Source of the DNA: Thiobacillus sp. SCUT-2
GTDB taxonomy: Bacteria; Pseudomonadota; Gammaproteobacteria; Burkholderiales; Thiobacillaceae
Reading direction: 5' to 3'
NCBI RefSeq assembly: GCF_035621355.1
Contig: NZ_CP141769.1
Span: forward strand, 1,178,001-1,242,000
Length of the DNA: 64,000 nucleotides
Positions 8,405 through 16,182 of the stretch are shown here, one piece after another. Positions within the stretch are counted from its first letter, which is position 1. The number at the start of each line of letters is the position of its first letter. The position numbers and the translations under genes were made by a program. The notes under the pieces are model-generated. The model saw nothing but the letters and a program-made list of their open reading frames with translations. It was not told the DNA's origin and ran no database searches.

Positions 8405-8431
8405 CTAGGCAAGCCTTCCGGCATTGCCTAG
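8405..8431. promoter_or_regulatory. Inverted repeat upstream of the PEP-CTERM SGNH gene
   Basis: CTAGGCAA (8405-8412) and TTGCCTAG (8424-8431) are perfect inverted 8-mers separated by 11 bases, about 42 bp before the start of the SGNH hydrolase gene. The position suits an operator; there is no T-run that would make it a terminator of the glycosyltransferase gene. Confidence 0.35.
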
Positions 8432-8472
8432 CATGGTCATAGCGACTCCCCGGCGATCCCCAAGGTGAACAC

Positions 8473-9480
8473 ATGAAGCGAGGCCTGATTTCCCTGGCGG
8501 CGTTCTGCATCGGCCTGCTGACGGCGGGCAACGTGTGGGCGATGGCCTACACCGGGCTGTACGCCCTCGGCGACAGCCTGTCGGACGCGGGCAACAGCCC
8601 GTCCGCCGTTCTCAGCATCTACAAGCTGCTGGGCGGCAACTGCGACCCCTATCATCCGTGTCCGCCCTACGACGGCGGGCGCTATTCGAACGGCCCCGTC
8701 GCGGTGGAGCATCTGGCGAACGCGGTTCTGGCGGGGGGCGCCACGCCGGCGAATTTCTTCGACTTCGCAGTCGCCGGTTCCACCACGGGGGTCGGCAATT
8801 ACGGCGACGGCGGCAGCGCGTCCAGCGCGGGTGGCTACGGCCTCCCCGGCATGGCGCAGCAGGCGGGGATCTACCTCAGCCTCTCGGGCGGCGTTGCCGA
8901 CCCGAATGCGCTGTACTTCGTCTGGGGTGGTGCAAACGATTTCCTCACGCTCGATTCCCCCGTGCTCGGCGCGCAGCGCATCGCGGGCTACGTCGGGGCC
9001 CTGGCCGCCGCGGGCGCGATGCACATCCTGGTGCCCAACCTGCCGGACCTCAGCCTCACGCCCTTCGTTCGGACCATGGGGCTGCAGGCCCAGGCGCAAG
9101 CCTTCTCGCTCGGCTTCAATGCCACGCTGGCGACGCAACTCGCGGGCCTGGCCGCGCTCTATCCGACGACCGACATCATTCCCTTCGACACCTACGCCTT
9201 CCTCAACGGCGTGGTCGCGAACCCGGCAGCCTACGGATTCAGCGACGCGCAGAACGCCTGCCTGGCTTCGCTGCCGGCCGGTCCCTGCGCGGATCCGGGC
9301 AGTTACGTATTCTGGGACGACTTCCATCCGACGACGCGGGCCGACGCGGTCATCGCCGCCGCCTTCGCGCGCGCCGTGCCCGAACCGGGCACGCTGGCGC
9401 TGGTCGTGTTGGGGCTGGCCGCGCTGGCCCTGGGCGGCGGCCGCAAACGCGGGAGAGTACCGGCCCCGCGGGCGTCATGA
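8473..9480 (+). CDS. SGNH/GDSL hydrolase with PEP-CTERM sorting signal
   Basis: A 335-residue exported esterase or lipase of the SGNH family. It has a signal peptide (about residues 1-24), the block I motif YALGDSLSDAGN with the nucleophile Ser, an Asn-containing block (VWGGANDF) and the late D-x-x-H block (WDDFHPT). The C-terminus is a PEP-CTERM signal: VPEPGT, then a hydrophobic helix, then the basic end GGGRKRGR. Proteins with this signal are cut by an exosortase and displayed or released with exopolysaccharide; the exosortase is not in this window. The substrate is unknown. The stop is 7 bp before the SDR gene. Confidence 0.88.
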   Translation: MKRGLISLAAFCIGLLTAGNVWAMAYTGLYALGDSLSDAGNSPSAVLSIYKLLGGNCDPYHPCPPYDGGRYSNGPVAVEHLANAVLAGGATPANFFDFAVAGSTTGVGNYGDGGSASSAGGYGLPGMAQQAGIYLSLSGGVADPNALYFVWGGANDFLTLDSPVLGAQRIAGYVGALAAAGAMHILVPNLPDLSLTPFVRTMGLQAQAQAFSLGFNATLATQLAGLAALYPTTDIIPFDTYAFLNGVVANPAAYGFSDAQNACLASLPAGPCADPGSYVFWDDFHPTTRADAVIAAAFARAVPEPGTLALVVLGLAALALGGGRKRGRVPAPRAS

Positions 9481-9487
9481 GCGAGCC

Positions 9488-10183
9488 ATGCCCTGCGTGC
9501 TGATCACCGGCGCCAGCCGCGGCCTGGGACTCGAGTGGGCACGGCAGTATGCCGAAGCCGGCTGGCAGGTGCTGGCGACCTGCCGCCGTCCCGAGGAAGC
9601 GGACGCGTTACGGGAGTTGGCTGCGCGCCACGCCAGCGTCGGCGTGCATCGTCTCGATGTCACCGACAGCGAGCAGCTGCGCACGCTGCAGCTCGACCTT
9701 GCCGACCTCGCCGTCGACATCCTGCTGAATAACGCGGGAGTCTATCTGGACAAGTTCATGGGCGATCTCGGCGGCCTCGACTACGAGGTGTGGCTGCGCA
9801 GCTTCGCCGTCAACACCTTGGGCGCGGTGCGGGTGACCGAGGCCTTCGCCGGGCAGGTGGCCCGCAGCGAGCGCAAGCTCGTCGTGGCGATCAGCAGCCA
9901 TATGGGGGCGATCGCGGAGATCGCGGAGCCCGGCCACTATGCCTATCGCTCCAGCAAGGCGGCGCTCAACGCCGCCATGAAGGGGATTGCGCAGGCGCTT
10001 GCGCCGCGCGGAATCGGCGTGCTGCTGCTCCATCCCGGCTGGGTCGGCACGCGCATGGGCGGGTCGCAGGCGATGCTCACGCCGGCCCAGAGCGTGCGCG
10101 CGATGCGTGCACTGGTCGACCATTTCGGACCGGGCATGAATGGGCGCTTCCTGCGCTTCAACGGCAGCGAGATTCCCTGGTAG
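9488..10183 (+). CDS. Short-chain dehydrogenase/reductase (SDR)
   Basis: A 231-residue classical SDR. It has the Rossmann motif TGASRGLG (residues 7-14), the NNAG motif, the catalytic serine in SSHMGA and the YxxxK pair in YAYRSSK. It uses NAD(P)H to reduce or oxidise an unidentified alcohol or carbonyl substrate in the cytoplasm. The ATG at 9488 gives the expected N-terminus right before the nucleotide-binding strand; the frame stays open far upstream through the SGNH gene but that part is not coding. It is close behind the SGNH hydrolase gene and converges with the Spy-like gene. Confidence 0.87.
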   Translation: MPCVLITGASRGLGLEWARQYAEAGWQVLATCRRPEEADALRELAARHASVGVHRLDVTDSEQLRTLQLDLADLAVDILLNNAGVYLDKFMGDLGGLDYEVWLRSFAVNTLGAVRVTEAFAGQVARSERKLVVAISSHMGAIAEIAEPGHYAYRSSKAALNAAMKGIAQALAPRGIGVLLLHPGWVGTRMGGSQAMLTPAQSVRAMRALVDHFGPGMNGRFLRFNGSEIPW

Positions 10184-10216
10184 GGGTGCGTCCCTCGTGG
10201 CGCGGGTGCCCCGCGC

Positions 10217-10789
10217 TCATTTTGCGGGTGCGGGCGCCCAGCCGCGCCGCCAGTAATTGCGCAGCTTCTCCTGCTGTTCCTTGGTAAGGATGGCCTCCAT
10301 GCGTTTCTGCGCGTCCGCGGCGCTGTCATACATGCGCTGCTGCAGCTTGCCGAACGCCTGGTAGGCGGAGTCGATCGCGGCCTGGTCGCGTTTCGGCGCC
10401 TGGTAGAGGTCGCGCAGCCGGGCCTGCTCGTTCATCATCTCGCCCATCAGGGCCCAGTGCGCCTTGCGTGTCTCGTCCTGGATCCGGTTGATCTTCGCCT
10501 GCTGCTCGGGGGTGAGGTCGAGGCCGCTGCCCCAGAATGGGCTCATCATGCCGGGACCCATGCCGTAGCCCCCCATCATGCCTGGCCCCATGCCGTAGCC
10601 GCCCATCATGCCCGGCCCCATGCCGTAGCCGCCCATCATGCCCGGCCCGGCACCGTAGCCCATCATGCCCGGACCATAGGCCGGCGCGGGCGGCGGTGCC
10701 TGTTCGGCGCCGAGGGCAGGCAAGGCAGCGCCCAAGGCAAGGGCAAGGCCGCAGGCGGCAAGTCGTTTGGCGTGACGGGGGGCATTCAT
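10217..10789 (-). CDS. Spy/CpxP-family (LTxxQ) periplasmic protein
   Basis: A 190-residue exported protein with a signal peptide (residues 1-27, ending PALGAEQ), a Gly/Met-rich repeat region of about 45 residues and a helical C-terminal half with the LTPEQQAKI and LTKEQQEKL motifs of the Spy/CpxP family. These proteins act as periplasmic chaperones or metal-stress sensors. The methionine-rich repeats (GPGMMGGYGM type) could bind copper or another soft metal, but that is inference. AAAGGAG lies seven bases before the ATG. It follows a SHOCT-domain membrane protein gene in the same direction, 57 bp apart, and the two probably form an operon. Confidence 0.82.
   Translation of the reverse strand: MNAPRHAKRLAACGLALALGAALPALGAEQAPPPAPAYGPGMMGYGAGPGMMGGYGMGPGMMGGYGMGPGMMGGYGMGPGMMSPFWGSGLDLTPEQQAKINRIQDETRKAHWALMGEMMNEQARLRDLYQAPKRDQAAIDSAYQAFGKLQQRMYDSAADAQKRMEAILTKEQQEKLRNYWRRGWAPAPAK
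10553..10676. repeat. 30-bp tandem repeat inside the Spy-like gene
   Basis: About four copies of a 30-bp unit, containing catgccgtagcc on the plus strand, lie head to tail. They encode the repeated decapeptide GPGMMGGYGM on the minus strand. The later copies are shorter. Copy number may vary between strains by slippage. Confidence 0.8.
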
Positions 10790-10846
10790 GGCGGGTCTCC
10801 TTTCGTGAGGGCTGGGGACGGATGCGTCGAACGCGTGGGCATGCGG

Positions 10847-11116
10847 CTATTTCTCGAGCAGGTCATCGCGCTTCTGCAAGAATTCGTCGCGGCCGATCTC
10901 GCCGCGGGCATAGCTTTCCTTGAGAAGGTCGAGCGCCGACTTCGGTTCCGGAGGGGCGGGCCGATCACCCGCGTCGCGTGTTCGCGTGAACAGGTACTTC
11001 AGCAGGGCGACGACCAGCAGCAGTGGAATGCCCCACATGAAGAGCATCCATGCGACGCCGATCAGAATGCCGGGGCCGCCGTCGAACATCCAGCCGTGAG
11101 CGTAGGGTCCGTACAT
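10847..11116 (-). CDS. SHOCT-domain small membrane protein
   Basis: An 89-residue protein with a hydrophobic segment at about residues 16-40 (ILIGVAWMLFMWGIPLLL) and a C-terminal SHOCT domain (ALDLLKESYARGEIGRDEFL), a short helical motif common at protein termini in bacteria. The start is set at the ATG at 11116, because the frame upstream begins only with a TTG at 11140. Neither start has a clear Shine-Dalgarno. It lies upstream of the Spy-like gene in the same direction. The exact role of SHOCT proteins of this size is not known. Confidence 0.72.
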   Translation of the reverse strand: MYGPYAHGWMFDGGPGILIGVAWMLFMWGIPLLLVVALLKYLFTRTRDAGDRPAPPEPKSALDLLKESYARGEIGRDEFLQKRDDLLEK

Positions 11117-11228
11117 GGGAAGGCGCGTCAAGGCAGGCAAATGCTGCGCGACGCTTGAAAGTGGACTGACCGTTCCACTTTAGACCGCCTGCCGGTGGAT
11201 GCAAGGAAGTCGCGCTGCCGCGGCCGGC

Positions 11229-12467
11229 CTACGTCAGCGGACCGACGATCAGTGGAACGTTCATTTCTGCCGCGGACAGGCCGCCGTGCACACCGACGTG
11301 GGTATAGCGTTCCTCGCCCTGGAGCCAGTCGCGCAGGATGCCGCGCCCGCGGGGCACGAGAACGTAATCGCCGAGCCGGTCGTGCAGGCCGGGGTGGGCC
11401 GTGCCCGGGCCCAGCCAACCCTGCGCGAGAACGTCGGCGCTGCGCAGCAGGCGGATACGGTTGCCAAGCGCGCCCCGGACGTAATCCTCGAATGCCTGTG
11501 TCCGGCCGGCCCGCACGTAGGCGTAGGCCATGCGCGGCTCGCCGCACAGGGGCAGCAGCAGCGTCTCGCGCAGCGCCGGGTGGTCGTCCAGGTCGATGGC
11601 CTGGTCGGCCGGGCTGTCGATGAAGCCGTGGTCGGCCGTGACGATGATCCGGCTGCCGGTGCCGGCCGCGACGTCCAGCAGGCGCTCGAAAACCGCATCG
11701 AGCGTGGCAAAGGCCGCCGCCACGGGCGCGCTGGCGATGCCGTGTTCGTGGGCAAGGCTGTCGAGCTGCGGCCAGTAGGCATGCGTATAGCTCGGGGCCT
11801 CGCGGCGCAGCAGCGCGGTCACCACGTCGACCAGCTCGTCGAGGCTGGCGTACCCGTGGCGTTCGGCGCGGCCCGCCAGGGCGACGTTGAAATCGGAATG
11901 GACGATGTTGCGCGGGCTTACCACGTGGCAGGGCAGCGGCAGCCGGTCGGCGAGCGGGCTGAGGCCGAGCAGCGTCTGCGGCGTGACGCCGGCGTCGCGC
12001 AGCGCGTGGCGGCCGGTACGGACGCGGAACGGCAGCGGCGCGACGACGGCGCCGACCTCGCGGAAATACATGTTCCACCCGGTGAGCCCATGCTGCTGCG
12101 GCGCGAGGCCGGTGAGGAAGGTCGGGATCGCGCTCGCGGTCGTCGAGGGAAACACCGAGGTGAGCTGGCCGCGTAGGTGGCGGCGCAGCGTGCCGTCGCG
12201 CGCCTGCAGGTAGTCGAGGCCGAGGCCGTCGACCACCAGCAGCACCAGGTGGCGGGTGCCGGCGAGCGTGTGCGGCGGCAGCATTGCGAGCGGCGGGTAG
12301 GCGCTCGAGCCGCCGAGGGCGGTGGCGATCGAGCTCATGAGGTTGACCAGGCTGCCGCCGCCATAGTCGGGGAGGCAGGTCTCGCCGTCGTCGGGCGCCG
12401 TTCGTGCCGGGCTGGCCGCCTGGTCGCTCGCGCTCACTTGTCTCGCTCCCTCGGTTATCGTGATCAT
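11229..12467 (-). CDS. Alkaline phosphatase family protein (nucleotide pyrophosphatase/phosphodiesterase-like)
   Basis: A protein of about 412 residues in the alkaline phosphatase superfamily of metal-dependent hydrolases. Near residue 80 it has LLVVDGLGLD, the first metal ligand, then a Thr-rich segment VFPSTTASAIPTFLTG with the probable nucleophile Thr. Later come HAYWPQLDSLAHEHG and VTADHGFIDSP with further metal ligands. It probably hydrolyses a phosphodiester or pyrophosphate bond; the substrate is not clear. No signal peptide is evident. The start is uncertain: the ATG at 12467 is used, but a GTG ten codons later has GGGAG upstream and may be the real start. Confidence 0.75.
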   Translation of the reverse strand: MITITEGARQVSASDQAASPARTAPDDGETCLPDYGGGSLVNLMSSIATALGGSSAYPPLAMLPPHTLAGTRHLVLLVVDGLGLDYLQARDGTLRRHLRGQLTSVFPSTTASAIPTFLTGLAPQQHGLTGWNMYFREVGAVVAPLPFRVRTGRHALRDAGVTPQTLLGLSPLADRLPLPCHVVSPRNIVHSDFNVALAGRAERHGYASLDELVDVVTALLRREAPSYTHAYWPQLDSLAHEHGIASAPVAAAFATLDAVFERLLDVAAGTGSRIIVTADHGFIDSPADQAIDLDDHPALRETLLLPLCGEPRMAYAYVRAGRTQAFEDYVRGALGNRIRLLRSADVLAQGWLGPGTAHPGLHDRLGDYVLVPRGRGILRDWLQGEERYTHVGVHGGLSAAEMNVPLIVGPLT

Positions 12468-12590
12468 GGGTGCGGATAGCCCGCTCGGGACACTGTAGCG
12501 AGGGGGCACCGCGGGCGCAATCGACGCGCCCCCTCGCAACGAGTCCGTCGCGCGTCGTCGCGCCGACTGCGAGGGACGGCCGCGATGGTC

Positions 12591-12953
12591 TCAGGCGTAG
12601 GGCGAACGCCGCCCGAAGGCATAGGTGACCGCCAATACCGCGACGGCGGCGAGCGTCGGCACCCAGTAGATCAGGTCGTCCCGATAACCGTTATAGTGGG
12701 CGAAGCGCTCGGCGGCGACCAGTGCCACGTTGACGGCGAGGAGCGCGAGCCCCGACGTGATCAGCCAGGCGCTGTGCAGGCTCTCGACGAAGAGGCCCCA
12801 GAGCAGGAAAGGCATCAGCACCGCGACGAGGACGCCGGGCTCGAGCACGTAGCCGGCCTGGAAAAACGGCACGACCGACGCGGCCGTGGCATCGCCGGCC
12901 CCGAGCATCAGGATCACGAAAGCGGCCAAACGAGGATTCCAGTTGCTGAGCAT
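12591..12953 (-). CDS. Small integral membrane protein of unknown function
   Basis: A 120-residue protein with four hydrophobic segments (from AAFVILML, VLVAVLMPFLLWG, WLITSGLALLAV and VPTLAAVAVLAV) and almost no charged residues between them. The ATG at 12953 is preceded by AAGGGGA at seven bases; the frame is open further upstream but without support. It is not recognised as a member of a named family. The divergent neighbour is dgkA, 75 bp away, and a shared regulatory region is possible. Confidence 0.7.
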   Translation of the reverse strand: MLSNWNPRLAAFVILMLGAGDATAASVVPFFQAGYVLEPGVLVAVLMPFLLWGLFVESLHSAWLITSGLALLAVNVALVAAERFAHYNGYRDDLIYWVPTLAAVAVLAVTYAFGRRSPYA

Positions 12954-13028
12954 GTTCGATTCCCCTTGTTGTCTGCCAGGAACCTGTTCGACTGTTGCGG
13001 GATGGGATGGGTTCAGCGGGCGGCAGCC

Positions 13029-13400
13029 ATGAGTACGTTCCTCGTCCGACGCCTCAGGAGCATTGCCCATGCCCTGCGCGGGCTCGGCCATCTCGTCCGC
13101 ACCCAGGGCAACGCGCGCGTGCACCTGGCCGCGACCGTGGCGGTCTGCATTGCCGGGCTGGTTTTCGGGATCGACCGCAACGAGTGGCTATGGCTGGTGG
13201 TGGCGATTTCGCTGGTGTGGAGCGCCGAGGCGTTCAATACTGCGCTCGAGCTGCTGGCCGATGCCGTCCACCCGGTGCGTCATCCCGGCATCGGCCGGGC
13301 CAAGGATGCGGCGGCCGCTGCGGTGCTGGTGGCGGCGGCGGGCGCGGCCGTCATCGGGCTGCTGGTGTTCCTGCCGCACCTCCTCGCCGGGTGGCGCTGA
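13029..13400 (+). CDS. dgkA: Diacylglycerol kinase / undecaprenol kinase family
   Basis: A 123-residue integral membrane kinase of the DgkA family with three transmembrane segments. Its signature is visible: the glutamate and Asn in SAEAFNTALELLADAVHP and the IGRAKDAAAAAVL motif that follow the second membrane segment. It phosphorylates diacylglycerol, or undecaprenol in some relatives, with ATP at the inner membrane, recycling lipids of envelope biogenesis. The length matches the family (about 120). Start ATG 13029, after an open but uninformative upstream frame. It converges with the DUF882 gene, 15 bp apart. Confidence 0.88.
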   Translation: MSTFLVRRLRSIAHALRGLGHLVRTQGNARVHLAATVAVCIAGLVFGIDRNEWLWLVVAISLVWSAEAFNTALELLADAVHPVRHPGIGRAKDAAAAAVLVAAAGAAVIGLLVFLPHLLAGWR

Positions 13401-13415
13401 GCGGCAGGGAAGCGG

Positions 13416-13958
13416 TCAGCCGGCCCAGGTGCGCACGCGGCCGACGTCCAGGTGGACAAAATCGGACGCCGGGTAGTAGCCGACGCCGCCGCCCTTCAGC
13501 GCGAGTCCGGTGCGGCGCAGCTCGGCGAGCGGCACGCCCGGGATCCGGATGTCGATCGCCTTGCCTTCCATGTGCAGGCTGTGCTTCGCCACGCCGGAGG
13601 AGTGCTCCGACAGCATGTGGTTGGTGGCGGGAGAGCGGTAGCCTGAGATGACCTGCAACGGCTGCGCGGAGCCGAGCGCGAGCTTGACCCGGCTGAGCAG
13701 GTCGAGCAGCCCGGTGTCGATTGCGGCGACCTGGTCGGTGCGGAAGTCGCGCAGCACGTGGTTGATTTCTGCGAGCGATTCGGGGACGTATTCGCCCTGC
13801 ACCCAGTAGGCGAGATCGAGGTTTTCCCCGGTGTGCAGGTTGTGGAAGCGCAGCCGGCGCTCCGGCGCGGCCTGCCAGGCTTGCGCCAGCGCGGGCAGCG
13901 GCAAGGTGGCGGCAAGCATGCCCAGTTTGATGAATTTGCGTCGGCTGAGGTGCTTCAT
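13416..13958 (-). CDS. DUF882 (YcbK-like) peptidase-fold protein with Tat signal
   Basis: A 180-residue exported protein. The N-terminus MKHLSRRKFIKLG carries a twin-arginine motif before a hydrophobic stretch. The rest is a YcbK/DUF882 domain of the M15 D,D-carboxypeptidase fold, with zinc-site residues visible in SGVAKHSLHMEGKAIDI and DFVHLDVG. YcbK-type proteins act on or near peptidoglycan. Its ATG overlaps the TGA of the L,D-transpeptidase gene by 4 bp, so MscS-type channel, L,D-transpeptidase and this gene form one translationally coupled wall-related operon. Confidence 0.85.
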   Translation of the reverse strand: MKHLSRRKFIKLGMLAATLPLPALAQAWQAAPERRLRFHNLHTGENLDLAYWVQGEYVPESLAEINHVLRDFRTDQVAAIDTGLLDLLSRVKLALGSAQPLQVISGYRSPATNHMLSEHSSGVAKHSLHMEGKAIDIRIPGVPLAELRRTGLALKGGGVGYYPASDFVHLDVGRVRTWAG

Positions 13959-14881
13959 GGGTGTCCTTTCGTGTTGCCCGGCAGGCGGCCCACTTCCTCG
14001 GCCAGCCCGTCCTGCGCTGCGATCACCGCGTCAACTTTAGGCCAGTCGATCGCCTGGCTCAAGCCATTTGCTTCGGCGAGGTCGCGCACGACCCGAGCGG
14101 GGTCGATGCCCTGCCTGTAGATGTCGCGGTGGACTTCGAGCAGGATGCGGCCGTCGTCGAGCACGGCAAGCAGAACCGGCTGGTAGATCAGCCGGCCAGG
14201 TGTTCCGACCGCCACATGCGCAAAAAGTTCGGCGATGTCGTCCGGATGCAGGCGGATGCAGCCATGGCTCCGGAAATGGTAGACGCTCGACGGCGCGATG
14301 GTGCCATGGATGCCGTAGCCCCACAGGCTGAGGCCCAGCCAGTAGGCGCCCAGCGGGTTGTCCGGGCCCGGGGGGACTTCCTCCCGCACCACCTGTCCTT
14401 CGCGGCGCATTTCCTCCTGGATCGAGCGCGGCACTTTCCAGGCCTTGTTCGCCTGCCGGTTGACGATCCTGAAGTCGCCCGGCGGCGTCGGCCACGACGG
14501 CTTGCCGAGGCCCACGGGGTAGGCGGCGACGAACCGGCCCTGGCTGAAATGGAACAGCATGCGCTGCGGGATGTTGATGAGAATGCCGTCGGCCAGTCCG
14601 GCCGGCACGATGTGAGGATTGTGGACGCGCAGGCGCTGGCCGGGATGGATCACGGCCTCGTAGCGGATGCCGTTCTGCCTGGCGAGCAGCGTGGGAGCGA
14701 CGCCGAAGCGGGCGCCGATCGCGATCAGGAAATCCCCGCGGCGGACGACGTAGTCGCGGTCGCCGCCGGCGAGCTGGTGTGCCAGCGGGAAGCTGCCCTG
14801 CGCGACGGCCTGCAGGGCGTGCAGGGCGAGCAGGACGGCGACGGCGCCCCTGGCCAGGCGGGTGAGGCAGGGCAGATGCAT
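13955..14881 (-). CDS. L,D-transpeptidase (YkuD) with LysM domain
   Basis: A 308-residue exported enzyme that makes 3-3 peptidoglycan cross-links or attaches proteins to the wall. It has a signal peptide (1-28), a LysM peptidoglycan-binding motif (residues about 43-88, YVVRRGDFLIAIGARFG) and a YkuD catalytic domain (about 100-235). His192 in GIHGTI and Cys208 in SHGCIRL form the active site. The ATG at 14881 shares its A with the TGA of the upstream channel gene. Length and domain order match the ErfK/YbiS group. Confidence 0.9.
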   Translation of the reverse strand: MHLPCLTRLARGAVAVLLALHALQAVAQGSFPLAHQLAGGDRDYVVRRGDFLIAIGARFGVAPTLLARQNGIRYEAVIHPGQRLRVHNPHIVPAGLADGILINIPQRMLFHFSQGRFVAAYPVGLGKPSWPTPPGDFRIVNRQANKAWKVPRSIQEEMRREGQVVREEVPPGPDNPLGAYWLGLSLWGYGIHGTIAPSSVYHFRSHGCIRLHPDDIAELFAHVAVGTPGRLIYQPVLLAVLDDGRILLEVHRDIYRQGIDPARVVRDLAEANGLSQAIDWPKVDAVIAAQDGLAEEVGRLPGNTKGHP

Positions 14882-15975
14882 CAGGGGGTCTCCTCCGCGC
14901 CGGCAGCCGGCTCGATGTGCAGCGTCTGCGTCGGGAAGGCGATTCCGGCGCCATGCCCGCGGATGATGTCGGCGATCTTCAGCAGCACGTCCTGCTTCAC
15001 CTCGTGGTAGCGCACCCAGTCGCGGGTCCGCGTGAAGGTGTAGATGAGGACGTCGAGGGACGAGGGTGCGAAGCGGTCGAAGTTGACGATGAGCGTCGTG
15101 TCCGTGTCGATCTCCGGATGGGCCCGGAGCATGGCCTTGATGTCGGCGACGATGGCCGGCACCGCGTCGAGATCGGCGTAGCGAATGCCGATCGTTTCCT
15201 TGATGCGGCGGTGCGTCATGCGCGTGGGGTTCTCCACCACGATGGTGGTGAAGAGCGCGTTCGGCACGTAGATCGGGTTCTTGTTGAACGCGCGCACGCG
15301 GGTGTGGCGCCAGCCGATGTACTCCACGGTGCCTTCGATCGCCTTGTCCGGCGAGCGGATCCATTCGCCGACGACGAACGGCCGGTCGAGATAGATCGTG
15401 AGGCCGCCGAAGAAGTTGGCGAGCATGTCCTTCGCCGCGAAGCCGACCGCGATGCCGCCGATGCCGCCGAAGGCGAGCACGCCCGAGATGCTGTAGCCGA
15501 GATGCTGCAGGATCACCAGCGCCGCCATGATCACGACGCTGAAGCGCCCCAGCTTGGAAAGGGCGTCGACCGTGGTGCGGTCGACCGGGCGGCCGCTCTC
15601 GGCGCCGCGTGCGAGCACCTTGCGCGACGTGTTGCCGATCAGGCGCAGCAGGAACCACGCGAGCGCGACGATGACCAGGATGTCGCGCGTCGGCGCGACG
15701 TATGCGGGCAGGGGCGCGCCGCTGTCGCTGGCGATGATCTTCAGCGCGTAGACGATGCCCAGCGTCCACAGGATGAGCGTGAGCGGCTTGCGCGCGGCGT
15801 GGAGAAGGGCATCGTCCCACACGACCGAGGTGCGTGCCGCGAGCTTCTCGAGATGGCGAAGCAGGGTGTGGACGGCGACGTTGATCGCGAAGACGGCGCC
15901 GGCCACCGCCAGCACCTGCGGCAGCCAGGCGGCGGCCAGGAAATCGAGGCCGAAGCGTTGGGCCAGATCGTTCAT
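14881..15975 (-). CDS. MscS-family mechanosensitive ion channel
   Basis: A 364-residue inner membrane channel that opens on membrane tension. Five hydrophobic segments lie in the first 200 residues. The pore helix is the Gly/Ala-rich stretch around ISGVLAFGGIGGIAVGFAA, followed by KDMLANFFGGL and the cytoplasmic MscS domain (about residues 185-330). The ATG at 15975 (MNDLAQRFG) is used because the longer upstream frame starts in low-quality sequence with no membrane or ribosome-binding signal. It heads an operon with the L,D-transpeptidase and DUF882 genes. Confidence 0.88.
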   Translation of the reverse strand: MNDLAQRFGLDFLAAAWLPQVLAVAGAVFAINVAVHTLLRHLEKLAARTSVVWDDALLHAARKPLTLILWTLGIVYALKIIASDSGAPLPAYVAPTRDILVIVALAWFLLRLIGNTSRKVLARGAESGRPVDRTTVDALSKLGRFSVVIMAALVILQHLGYSISGVLAFGGIGGIAVGFAAKDMLANFFGGLTIYLDRPFVVGEWIRSPDKAIEGTVEYIGWRHTRVRAFNKNPIYVPNALFTTIVVENPTRMTHRRIKETIGIRYADLDAVPAIVADIKAMLRAHPEIDTDTTLIVNFDRFAPSSLDVLIYTFTRTRDWVRYHEVKQDVLLKIADIIRGHGAGIAFPTQTLHIEPAAGAEETP

Positions 15976-16182
15976 GGAGTCGTGCGGGCAAGACAGGAAT
16001 CCCCCGATTCTATTGGAAACGCGGCCGCATGCCTTCCGGCGCGGCACGTGGCTATCGCCGGGCGCCGGGGCGATGACGACCCGCTGCCATTCGTACTACT
16101 CGCCGACGGCTGTTATTGACGGTATGCCTGACGGCATCTTGCAGGTTAGGATGGCACATGATTCCCTAGAACATGCCGCCCC

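Noticed and set aside
10553-10676. CRISPR-like repeat array
   Set aside because: The repeats are head to tail with no spacers and encode a protein repeat.
16109-16182. Attachment site beside the integrase-arm fusion
   Set aside because: No tRNA, no direct repeat at another place and no integrase catalytic domain were found; only a small ATGCC-TGAC-GGCAT palindrome is present.
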